A DNA stretch of 64,000 nucleotides. It comes from JBFYTX01 sp963739515 (GTDB lineage Bacteria; Chloroflexota; Dehalococcoidia; Dehalococcoidales; RBG-16-60-22). The stretch is from positions 496,001 to 560,000 of the forward strand of contig CAVUAO010000002.1 in assembly GCA_963739515.1 (NCBI GenBank). Reading direction: 5' to 3'. The notes beneath the pieces were generated by a model. It made no database searches, had not been told where the DNA came from, and saw nothing but the letters and a program-made list of their open reading frames with translations. Shown here one piece after another: positions 7,557 through 14,560 of this stretch. Numbering within the stretch: position 1 is the first letter of the stretch; every line of letters begins with the position of its first letter. The translations under genes and the position numbers were made by a program.

Positions 7557-8814
7557 TTATTTCATAACCTCGTCCGGATGGACGATTTTGCCGGCGGCGG
7601 CGCTGGCGGCAGCAATGGCCGGATTAGCCAGATAGACTTCCGACTTGGTGCTGCCCATACGACCGACAAAGTTACGGTTGGTGGTAGAAACGCAGCGTTC
7701 ACCTTCCGCCAGGACGCCCATGTGACCCGCCCAGGCAGGGACCGCAGGTGGGCGTGCTCACGACCGCGCCCGCTTTAATAAACGTCTCGATAAGGCCCTC
7801 GCCTAGGGCATCGAGGTAGACCTGCTGTGTGCCCGGGATGATGATGCAACGGACGCCGGAATGGACATGATGTCTTTTGAATATCTGGGCCGCCAGGCGG
7901 AGGTCCTCGATACGGCCGTTGGTGCAGCTGCCGATAACCGCCTGGTCGATGGTGACATCGCCCACCTGGCTCACCGGCCGGGCATTGGCCGGCGAATGAG
8001 GCATCGAGACCTGCGGCTCGATAGTCGAGACGTCATATTCAATGACCCTGGCATAAACGGCGTCGGGGTCCGGCTCATAGACCAGGTAATCGCGTTTCGC
8101 CCGCGACTTTATGTATAGTTGTGTCTTGTTATCGACGTGGAAAAGTCCGGCCTTGCCGCCGGCTTCGATAGCCATGTTGGCCATCGTAAAGCGACCGTCC
8201 ATGGACAAAGCCTCAATAGCCTCGCCGGTGAACTCCATCGCCGCATATAAAGCGCCGTCAACCCCGATATTACCGATGGTATAAAGAATCAGGTCCTTAC
8301 CCCCGACCCACTTACCCAGCGCGCCGTGATAAACAAACCTGATGGTCGGCGGGACCTTCATCCAGATATCGCCGGTAGCCATGGCCGCGGCAATATCCGT
8401 CGAGCCCATGCCGGTCGCAAAAGCCCCCACGGCGCCATAAGTGCAGGTATGAGAGTCCGCCCCGATGACGCAGTCGCCGGGCAATACCAGCCCCTGCTCG
8501 GGAATGAGGACGTGCTCGATACCCATCTGCCCCACCTCAAAGTACCTGATGCCCTGCTCCCGGCAGAAGTCGCGCATTATCTTCGCCTGCTCGGCGGAGA
8601 GGATGTCCTTATTCGGCACGAAATGGTCGGGCACCATCACGATTTTCGCAGGGTCGAAGACTTTGCTTACGCCAAGCCGTCGGAACTCCCGGATAGCGAT
8701 GGGCGCGGTGATATCGTTGGACACAATCAGGTCCACCCGGGCGTTAATAAATTCGCCGGGGACCACTTCTTTTTTATCGGCGTGCGCCGCCAGTATTTTC
8801 TCTGCTAAGTTCAA
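7557..8814 (-). pseudogene. leuC: 3-isopropylmalate dehydratase large subunit, one-base frameshift near the 3' end
   Basis: Large iron-sulfur subunit of isopropylmalate isomerase. The first 371 residues from a TTG at 8814 are intact, with HTCTYGAVGAFATGMGSTD, the Cys of GSCTNGR and the TCGPCLGG pair that bind the 4Fe-4S cluster. Just after that motif the frame breaks: an extra base within 7724-7728 (GGGTC where GGTC or GGGC is expected) leads to a TGA at 7699. In the next frame the normal end follows without a stop (HMGVLAEGERC, NRNFVGRMGSTKSEVYLANP, then a TAA at 7557-7559), giving 418 residues, the usual length. This is either a real lesion, a sequencing error in a G run, or less likely programmed frameshifting. 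The downstream gene starts exactly at the restored stop, which favours an intact gene. Confidence 0.9.
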
Positions 8815-8843
8815 TTCAGTTCTCCATTAACATATTACAGTCT

Positions 8844-9251
8844 TTATTGACCCGGTCGATGAATGTGAGGGAGCACCAGTATCACCAACGATAGCGCCGT
8901 AGCCACTCCCGAGACGATATATAATCCGGCCCCGGCCGCCATACCGATACCTGCCACGGTCCAGATAGTGGCGGCGGTAGTAAGACCGACGACAACACCG
9001 CCGGTGCGATGCAGGATAACGCCGGCACCGATAAAGCCGATGCCGGTGGCGACGCTGGCGGCAATGCGGGCGGGGTCGCTGCCGGTAAAGCCGTAAATGG
9101 ATATCACGGTAAGCAACGCCGAACCAAGGCAAATCAGCATATTAGTCCTCAAGCCGGCCTCTTTGCCCGACATTTCGCGCTGGAAACCGATGACCGCCCC
9201 CAGAAACGTGGCCAGCAACAGGCGCAGAGCTATCTCCAAATCTATATTCAT
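8844..9251 (-). CDS. MgtC/SapB-family membrane protein
   Basis: A 135-residue integral membrane protein with four predicted helices and the family signature ATFLGAVIGFQREMSGKEAGLRTNMLI split over the first loop, then TGIGFIGAGVILH and GLTTAATIWTVAGIGMAAG. It corresponds to the membrane domain of MgtC, without the C-terminal ACT-like extension. MgtC proteins modulate ATP synthase or ion homeostasis in some bacteria, but many relatives are uncharacterised. The ATG overlaps the leuA stop by four bases, and leuC follows 29 bases later, so it is embedded in the leucine operon. Its role there is not evident. Confidence 0.88.
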   Translation of the reverse strand: MNIDLEIALRLLLATFLGAVIGFQREMSGKEAGLRTNMLICLGSALLTVISIYGFTGSDPARIAASVATGIGFIGAGVILHRTGGVVVGLTTAATIWTVAGIGMAAGAGLYIVSGVATALSLVILVLPHIHRPGQ

Positions 9252-10774
9252 TTAGACACCCCGTTTTTACGGACGTCCAGCAGGCGGTTGAGGGCATTAA
9301 TATACGCCTTGGCGCTAGAAACGATGATATCCGTGTCCGCACCGCGACCGGTATAGGTCAGGCCATCACTCTCAATCCTGATAAGCACCTCGCCGATGGC
9401 ATCGATGCCCTCGGTGACCGATTTTACCGTGAACTCGGTGAGCGAATTGGGCACATTGACACACAGGTTGATAGCTTTATAAACCGCGTCCACGGGGCCG
9501 GTGCCGAGGGCGGCACCCTCGATGGTGCCGCCACCGGGACCAATGAGCCTCACGCCCGCCATGGGAAGGCCCTGGTCACCGCAGGTCACCTGGAGGCGGT
9601 CAAGGTGATACTCCTCGGAGACGGTGCGCCGTTCCTCGGCCACTAACGACTCGATATCGCGGTCGGTAATGTCCTTCTTCTTGTCCGCCAGCTCCTTGAA
9701 GGCGGCGAAAGCCCGGTTCAGGTCTTCCTCCGTCAGAGTATAGCCCAGCTCGGACAGCCGCTGCTTAAAAGCATGCCGCCCGCTCAGTTTCCCCAGCACC
9801 AGACTGCTCGCCGGGACGCCGACCGTCCGGGGGTCCATGATTTCATAGGTTATCGGCATCTTGATAACGCCGTCCTGGTGGATACCCGACTCGTGGGCGA
9901 ACGCATTGGCGCCGACAATAGCTTTATTGGGCTGGACGAGGAACCCGGTGAGGTCGCTCACCAGACGGCTCGTGCGATAAATCTGTTTCGTGTCAATACC
10001 CGTCGTCAGATTAAAGAGGTCGCGCCGGGTCTGGATAGTCATGACGATTTCTTCCAGCGAGGCGTTGCCCGCCCTTTCGCCGATGCCGTTAATCGTACAT
10101 TCCGCCTGCCGAGCTCCCTGGCGAATAGCTTCCAGGGTGTTGGCGACCGCCAGACCGAGGTCGTTATGGCAATGAACGCTCACGACGGCTTGAGCGATGT
10201 TTTTCACATGCTGGAAAATGCCGGAAATCAAGCCGCCGAACTCTCCGGGGATGGCGTAGCCTACCGTATCGGGGATGTTGACCGTGGAGGCGCCGGCCGC
10301 GATGACCGCTTCCAGAATCTGGTAGAGATACGGCGGCTCCGTGCGGCTGGCGTCCATCGGGGAAAACTCAATATCAGATGTGTAGCCCTTTGCCCTGGCG
10401 ACCGATTCGCAGGCCATTCTCAGGACTTCCTCGCGGGTCTTCTTGAGCTGGTGGACGAGATGAATATCGGAAGCCGAGAGGAAAATGTGGATGCGGGGGC
10501 GCGCGGCTTCCTTAACCGCCTCCCAGGCGCGGTCGATGGCTTTAAAGTTAGCGTGAGTCAGCGCACAAATGGATGAATTTTTTATTTCGCGGGAGATAAG
10601 GCTGACCGCTTCGAAGTCGCCGGGGCTGCTGGCAGGAAAGCCGGCTTCAATAACATCGACACCGAGCTTTTCCAGCTGATGCGCAATTTCCAGTTTTTCC
10701 TGAACGTTGAGAGTGCCCCCCGCCGCCTGCTCCCCGTCCCTCAGTGTGGTGTCAAAGATAATAACCCTGTCCAT
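9248..10774 (-). CDS. leuA: 2-isopropylmalate synthase
   Basis: Commits 2-oxoisovalerate to leucine by condensation with acetyl-CoA. The 508-residue protein has FDTTLRDGEQAAGGTL (8-23), EAGFPASSPGDF, SDIEFSPMDASRTEP, the metal-binding VHCHNDLGLAVANTLEA and NGIGERAGNASLEE, then HESGIHQDGV and a C-terminal LeuA_dimer domain that normally carries leucine feedback inhibition. It is a true LeuA rather than the (Re)-citrate synthase relatives known in Dehalococcoides. An AAGGAGG site lies 8 bases before the ATG. It is the first gene of the leu unit; a promoter and a structured leader lie upstream. Confidence 0.95.
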   Translation of the reverse strand: MDRVIIFDTTLRDGEQAAGGTLNVQEKLEIAHQLEKLGVDVIEAGFPASSPGDFEAVSLISREIKNSSICALTHANFKAIDRAWEAVKEAARPRIHIFLSASDIHLVHQLKKTREEVLRMACESVARAKGYTSDIEFSPMDASRTEPPYLYQILEAVIAAGASTVNIPDTVGYAIPGEFGGLISGIFQHVKNIAQAVVSVHCHNDLGLAVANTLEAIRQGARQAECTINGIGERAGNASLEEIVMTIQTRRDLFNLTTGIDTKQIYRTSRLVSDLTGFLVQPNKAIVGANAFAHESGIHQDGVIKMPITYEIMDPRTVGVPASSLVLGKLSGRHAFKQRLSELGYTLTEEDLNRAFAAFKELADKKKDITDRDIESLVAEERRTVSEEYHLDRLQVTCGDQGLPMAGVRLIGPGGGTIEGAALGTGPVDAVYKAINLCVNVPNSLTEFTVKSVTEGIDAIGEVLIRIESDGLTYTGRGADTDIIVSSAKAYINALNRLLDVRKNGVSK

Positions 10775-10789
10775 GATATGTTCCTCCTT

Positions 10790-10871
10790 GGAGAATTAAT
10801 TCGAGATAAAAACGCCGGTCCCCCTCTCTACGTGTTTAGAGAGGGGCGGATAAGGATGAGGTTAATTCTCC
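10790..10871 (-). promoter_or_regulatory. Structured leader of leuA (nested stems)
   Basis: On the minus strand, a perfect 10-bp hairpin (CCCCTCTCTA with TAGAGAGGGG, 10821-10846, 6-base loop) sits inside a longer-range 10-bp pairing of GGAGAATTAA (rc of 10862-10871) with TTAATTCTCC (rc of 10790-10799). The outer stem ends next to the leuA ribosome site. A GCGTTTTT tract follows the inner hairpin by about six bases. The arrangement could act as an attenuator or a translation switch, driven by ribosome movement over the short upstream reading frame. This is inference from sequence only. Confidence 0.5.
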
Positions 10872-10899
10872 GTAGATAAGAACACTTATGGTACGACAT
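10828..10899 (-). CDS. Possible Leu/Ile-containing leader peptide of leuA
   Basis: A 23-codon frame starts ATG at 10899, about five bases after the predicted transcription start, and stops at TAG (10828-10830) inside the loop-side of the leader hairpin. Residues 13-18 read N-L-I-L-I-R, with further Leu at positions 9 and 21 and Ile at 12, so five of the residues 9-17 are branched-chain. Two of these codons lie in the arm of the outer leader stem. There is no ribosome binding site, so translation would be near-leaderless. It could be chance, since the DNA also resembles an intergenic repeat found elsewhere in the window. Confidence 0.35.
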   Translation of the reverse strand: MSYHKCSYLRRINLILIRPSLNT

Positions 10900-10910
10900 G
10901 GTTAGTAATC

Positions 10911-10939
10911 ATTATATACGGTCTGAGAGTTTTTGTCTA
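10911..10939 (-). promoter_or_regulatory. leuA promoter (-35 TAGACA, 17 bp, -10 TATAAT)
   Basis: On the minus strand TAGACA (10934-10939) is separated by 17 bases from a perfect TATAAT (10911-10916). The start point would fall near 10904, giving a leader of about 130 bases before leuA. Confidence 0.75.
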
Positions 10940-10969
10940 TAGGGTGGATGTTGGAGACCTCACCCCTTG

Positions 10970-11058
10970 CCCCTCTCCAGCCAGGTACAGGGATGGAAAC
11001 CTATCTATTAAATGGCTGGAGAGGGGAAGTTATTTGAGAGGGGGCTGCGCCCCCTCTC
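10970..11058. repeat. Two GC-rich inverted repeats in the leuA-ilvC intergenic region
   Basis: CCCCTCTCCAGCCA (10970-10983) is perfectly complementary to TGGCTGGAGAGGGG (11013-11026). It is followed by GAGAGGGGGC (11036-11045), which is complementary to GCCCCCTCTC (11049-11058). The flanks (CCTCACCCCTTGCCCCTCTC and GGATAAGGTGGGG) recur in degenerate form near 10850, 25120 and 43460, so this is a dispersed intergenic repeat family. The 380-base gap 10775-11154 holds this repeat, the leuA leader and promoter, and the ilvC terminator. Confidence 0.7.
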
Positions 11059-11095
11059 GCTACGCACTCCCGCCTGGGCGGGGCAGGATAAGGTG

Positions 11096-11129
11096 GGGAA
11101 AAGAAAGAGGGGCTACGAAAGCCCCTCTT
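11096..11129 (-). terminator. Intrinsic terminator after ilvC
   Basis: On the minus strand AAGAGGGGCT pairs with AGCCCCTCTT (11105-11129, 5-base loop), followed by TCTTTTCC. It lies 26 bases past the ilvC stop and ends the ilvDBNC transcript before the leuA promoter. Confidence 0.85.
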
Positions 11130-11154
11130 CGATACATACTTATTTAATGAGAAA

Positions 11155-12255
11155 TCAGTTGGATTGCCGGCCGGCGGTGCCTTTGGCGGTCTTGATATTG
11201 GCTTTCTCGGATTCTTTAGGACGGAGGTCGCGGGTGGCCTGGCCGGCCCGCCACATCTCGGAATCGTGCATTACTTTCAGTTCCTTACCTAAAAGCTCAC
11301 GGTAGTCCGGCCCGCCGCAGGCACGGATGACCCGCCGCGTTTCCACCCCGCTCGCCACTCTTTCGTAAAGCTCTTTAAAGACCGGCATGACGGCCTTTTT
11401 GAATTTCGGCTTCCAGTCGAGGGCGCCGCGCTGGGCAGTGGCGGAGCAGTTGGCGTACATCCAGTCCATTCCATTTTCGGCGACGAGCCGGATTAGGCTC
11501 TCGGTAAGCTCCTCGACGGTCTCATTGAAGGCCTCGCTGGGACTATGGCCGTGCTTTCTTAACGTATCGTACTGGGCTTCCATGATACCGGCCAAAGCGC
11601 CCATCAGGACGCCGCGCTCGCCGACGAGGTCGGAATAGACCTCATTTTCGAAGGTCGTGGGGAAGAGATAGCCGGAACCGATGGCAATACCCAGGGCGAG
11701 GGCCCGCTCTCTGGCGCGGCCGGTGGCGTCCTGGAAGACCGCGAAGCTGGAATTAATGCCTGCCCCGGACAAGAAGTTACGGCGCAACGATGTCCCGCTC
11801 CCTTTGGGAGCCACCATGATAACGTCGACGTCTTCAGGCGGAATAACTTTGGTCTGGTCGCGATAGACGATGGAGAACCCATGAGAGAAATAAACAGCTT
11901 TGCCCGGCTTAAGATGCTTCTTAATGGAAGGCCAGATTAACCTCTGCGAGGCATCGCTGGTCAACATCTCGATAATGGTCCCCCGCTCGGCGGCCTCCTC
12001 GATTTCAAAGAGGTCTTTACCGGGCTTCCAGCCGTCGGCGACCGCCCGGTCCCAGTCCCGCATAAACTGTTTACTCTGCCCCACGATGACGTTGAAGCCG
12101 TTGTCTTTCATGTTTAGAGATTGGCCGGGACCCTGGACGCCGTAGCCGATGACCGCGACGGTCTCGTTTTTAAGCACCTGGCGGGCTTTCGCCATGGGGA
12201 ACTCACTCCGCATGACGACCTCTTCCTTGACGCCTCCGAAATCGATAAGAGCCAT
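11155..12255 (-). CDS. ilvC: Ketol-acid reductoisomerase
   Basis: Converts acetolactate or acetohydroxybutyrate to the dihydroxy acid with NAD(P)H and Mg2+, in valine, leucine and isoleucine synthesis. The Rossmann motif reads GYGVQGPGQ and is followed by MVAPKGSGTSLRR, FENEVYSDLVGERGVLMGAL with the metal-binding Asp and Glu, and TVEELTESLIRLV. The sequence resembles the branch shared with Bacteroidetes and fungi (SHGFSIVYRDQT, MDWMYANCSATAQRGALDW) more than the standard E. coli or Bacillus forms. I chose the ATG at 12255 because TAAGGAGGAG lies just upstream; an earlier ATG at 12297 has none. The protein is 366 residues. Confidence 0.95.
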   Translation of the reverse strand: MALIDFGGVKEEVVMRSEFPMAKARQVLKNETVAVIGYGVQGPGQSLNMKDNGFNVIVGQSKQFMRDWDRAVADGWKPGKDLFEIEEAAERGTIIEMLTSDASQRLIWPSIKKHLKPGKAVYFSHGFSIVYRDQTKVIPPEDVDVIMVAPKGSGTSLRRNFLSGAGINSSFAVFQDATGRARERALALGIAIGSGYLFPTTFENEVYSDLVGERGVLMGALAGIMEAQYDTLRKHGHSPSEAFNETVEELTESLIRLVAENGMDWMYANCSATAQRGALDWKPKFKKAVMPVFKELYERVASGVETRRVIRACGGPDYRELLGKELKVMHDSEMWRAGQATRDLRPKESEKANIKTAKGTAGRQSN

Positions 12256-12323
12256 AGTACTCCTCCTTAACATGACGTTTAAAAACCGGAACGACAAATT
12301 CAGGATAATCGGTAAAAAACAAT

Positions 12324-12860
12324 CTATTTTTTAACGCGGCCCCGGGCGGCCTTTTCTTCCGGGGACGGAACGCTGATGTTGCCCCGTATCATCGCGACGC
12401 GGCCGGTGCGCGCGATTTCCTTAACGCCGAAACCGCGCAACAGCTTGAGCATGGAATCGATTTTATCCTCGTCCCCGGTAATCTCGATGGTTAAAGAGTC
12501 CGAGGAGACATCGACGATATTAGCACGGAAGATATCGGCTATCTCCAGAATTTCGCTGCGGGTGGCGGAGGTGGCTTTCACCTTCACCATCGCCAGCTCG
12601 CGTACGGTTATTTTATCGCCGGAAATGTCCGAGACCCGGACAACATCAATTAACTTGTCCAGCTGCTTGCGTACCTGTTCGACCATAGCCGTCGACCCGT
12701 TGACGACGATGGTGACCCGGGAGAGGTGGGGCTCTTCGCTGTGGCCGACGGCGATACTATCGATGTTAAAGCCGCGGCGACGGAAGAGGCTCACCATGCG
12801 ATTGAGGACACCCGGCTTGTCCTGGACAATAGCGACTAGGGTGTGCTTCGTTGCGGCCAT
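12324..12860 (-). CDS. ilvN: Acetolactate synthase regulatory small subunit
   Basis: Regulatory partner of IlvB that confers valine feedback inhibition. The 178 residues begin with an ACT domain (TLVAIVQDKPGVLNRMVSLF, RRRGFNIDSIAVG) and continue with the ALS_ss C-terminal domain (ELAMVKVKA, SEILEIADIFRANIVDVS, GVKEIARTGRVAMIRG). The gene overlaps the ilvB 3' end by 25 bases, with a GAGGT ribosome site inside ilvB, so the two are translationally coupled. Length and order are normal for bacteria. Confidence 0.95.
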   Translation of the reverse strand: MAATKHTLVAIVQDKPGVLNRMVSLFRRRGFNIDSIAVGHSEEPHLSRVTIVVNGSTAMVEQVRKQLDKLIDVVRVSDISGDKITVRELAMVKVKATSATRSEILEIADIFRANIVDVSSDSLTIEITGDEDKIDSMLKLLRGFGVKEIARTGRVAMIRGNISVPSPEEKAARGRVKK

Positions 12861-14548
12861 GTCGATACCTCTTTCCTGGGTCGTTCTATAAATTCCGCCA
12901 CCGACGCCCCGGGCGGGACCATAGGGAACACGTTCTCCTCGGGCTCCACTTTAAAGTCGATCAGGAAGGGGCCGTCATAATCCATTGCCCGGGCAATCGC
13001 CCCGGCCACCTCTTCGCGGCGGGTAACGCGCAGGCCGGGGATGCAATACGCCTCGGCCACCTTAACGAAATCGGGGCAGGAGAGCGGGGTGGCGACGTAT
13101 CTTTTACCGTAAAAGAGCTCCTGCCACTGCCTGACCATGCCCAGATAACCGTTGTTCATGATGGCAATCTTGACGGCGATTTTATCCTGGACGAGAGTAG
13201 CCAGCTCCTGGATGGTCATCTGGATAGAGCCATCGCCATCGATGAGCCAAACGGTCTTGTCCGGGCGGCCGACCTTGGCGCCCATCGACGCCGGCAGCCC
13301 GAAGCCCATCGTGCCCAGACCGCCGGAAGAGATAAAGTTGCGGGGCTCGTTGAAAATATAATGCTGGGCGGTCCACATCTGGTGCTGGCCGACCCCGGTA
13401 ACGATAACCGCCTGACCGCGGGTGGCTTCGTATAATTGATGAATAATGTATTGGGGCAGCAATTCGGGGCCTTCCCTTATTTCCAGCATGGGGTGCTGCC
13501 TGCGCCAATCGTCAAGCTGCTGCAGCCATTCCACGTGCTGGCGGGACTCAATCATCTTATGCATCGCTTCGAGCACGGCTTTAACATCGCCGACGATGGG
13601 CACATCGACACGAACGTTCTTACCGATTTCCGCGGGGTCTAAATCGATATGGATGATTTTAGCATTCGGGGCAAAGCCGCTTATCTTGCCGGTGACCCTA
13701 TCGTCGAACCGCATACCGACGGCGATAAGAAGGTCGGTATTATCGATGGCCTTATTAGCGTAGCCGGAGCCGTGCATGCCGGCCATGCCGTAGCTCATGA
13801 CATGATTTCCCGGGAAGCAGCCGATGCCCAGTAAAGTGGTGACTACCGGAATCTGGGCGGTCTCGGCGAACTTTTTCAGCTCCTCGCTAGCCCCGGAGAT
13901 AATAACGCCCCGCCCGGCGATAATCAGCGGTCGTTGGGCGGTGTTAATCAATGCGGCGGCACTCTTAAGCTGGGTGGGGTGCCCCCTGGTGGGGATTTTA
14001 TAGCCGGGGAGGCTCACCGCGCCGACAGGGGCAATATATTCCACCTGCTCCAGCTGAACGTCACGGGGGAGGTCAATGAGCACCGGGCCGGGCCGACCGG
14101 TACGGGCGATATAAAAAGCCTCCTTGAAGACAGTCGCGAGGTCGGCGCCATCGGTAACCAGATAGCTATGCTTGGTGATGGGCAGGGTAATACCAGTAAT
14201 ATCAATCTCCTGGAAGGCATCTTTGCCGATAAAGGGTGTGGCAACCTGACCGGTCAGAGCAACGATCGGGACCGAATCCATATAAGCATTGGCGATACCC
14301 GTCACGAGGTTGGTAGCGCCGGGACCGGAGGTCGCCATACAGACTCCCACCTTGCCGGTGGCGCGTGCGTAGCCATCGGCGGCATGGGCAGCGCCCTGCT
14401 CGTGGCGGACCAAGATGTGCCGGAGCTGCGGATACTGGGGCAGGGTGTCGTAAAAGGGCAGCAGGACACCGCCGGGGAAACCAAACATGACCTCGACGCC
14501 CTCGGCAATCAAGCTTTCACAGATAATCTGGGCACCCGTCTTTTTCAT
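12836..14548 (-). CDS. ilvB: Acetolactate synthase catalytic large subunit
   Basis: ThDP-, FAD- and Mg2+-dependent enzyme making 2-acetolactate or 2-aceto-2-hydroxybutyrate, the first common step of branched-chain synthesis. Residues 1-160 form the ThDP pyrimidine-binding domain with the catalytic Glu in LVRHEQGAAHAADGYARATG. The middle FAD-type domain includes GRGVIISGASEE, and the C-terminal domain has the ThDP motif GDGSIQMTIQELATLVQDKI (GDG...N, here with NNGYLGMVRQWQ). The 570-residue length is normal. It follows ilvD by 12 bases and overlaps ilvN. Confidence 0.96.
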   Translation of the reverse strand: MKKTGAQIICESLIAEGVEVMFGFPGGVLLPFYDTLPQYPQLRHILVRHEQGAAHAADGYARATGKVGVCMATSGPGATNLVTGIANAYMDSVPIVALTGQVATPFIGKDAFQEIDITGITLPITKHSYLVTDGADLATVFKEAFYIARTGRPGPVLIDLPRDVQLEQVEYIAPVGAVSLPGYKIPTRGHPTQLKSAAALINTAQRPLIIAGRGVIISGASEELKKFAETAQIPVVTTLLGIGCFPGNHVMSYGMAGMHGSGYANKAIDNTDLLIAVGMRFDDRVTGKISGFAPNAKIIHIDLDPAEIGKNVRVDVPIVGDVKAVLEAMHKMIESRQHVEWLQQLDDWRRQHPMLEIREGPELLPQYIIHQLYEATRGQAVIVTGVGQHQMWTAQHYIFNEPRNFISSGGLGTMGFGLPASMGAKVGRPDKTVWLIDGDGSIQMTIQELATLVQDKIAVKIAIMNNGYLGMVRQWQELFYGKRYVATPLSCPDFVKVAEAYCIPGLRVTRREEVAGAIARAMDYDGPFLIDFKVEPEENVFPMVPPGASVAEFIERPRKEVSTWPQRSTP

Positions 14549-14560
14549 GGATTTCCCCCT

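Noticed and set aside
9773..10576. A 267-codon plus-strand frame opposite leuA
   Set aside because: Shadow of leuA codon structure, with no recognisable protein features.
10800..10900. T-box riboswitch before leuA
   Set aside because: A GGGGGACCGGCG stretch recalls the T-box GGTGGNACCGCG, but there is no stem I with specifier loop and the leader is only about 130 bases.
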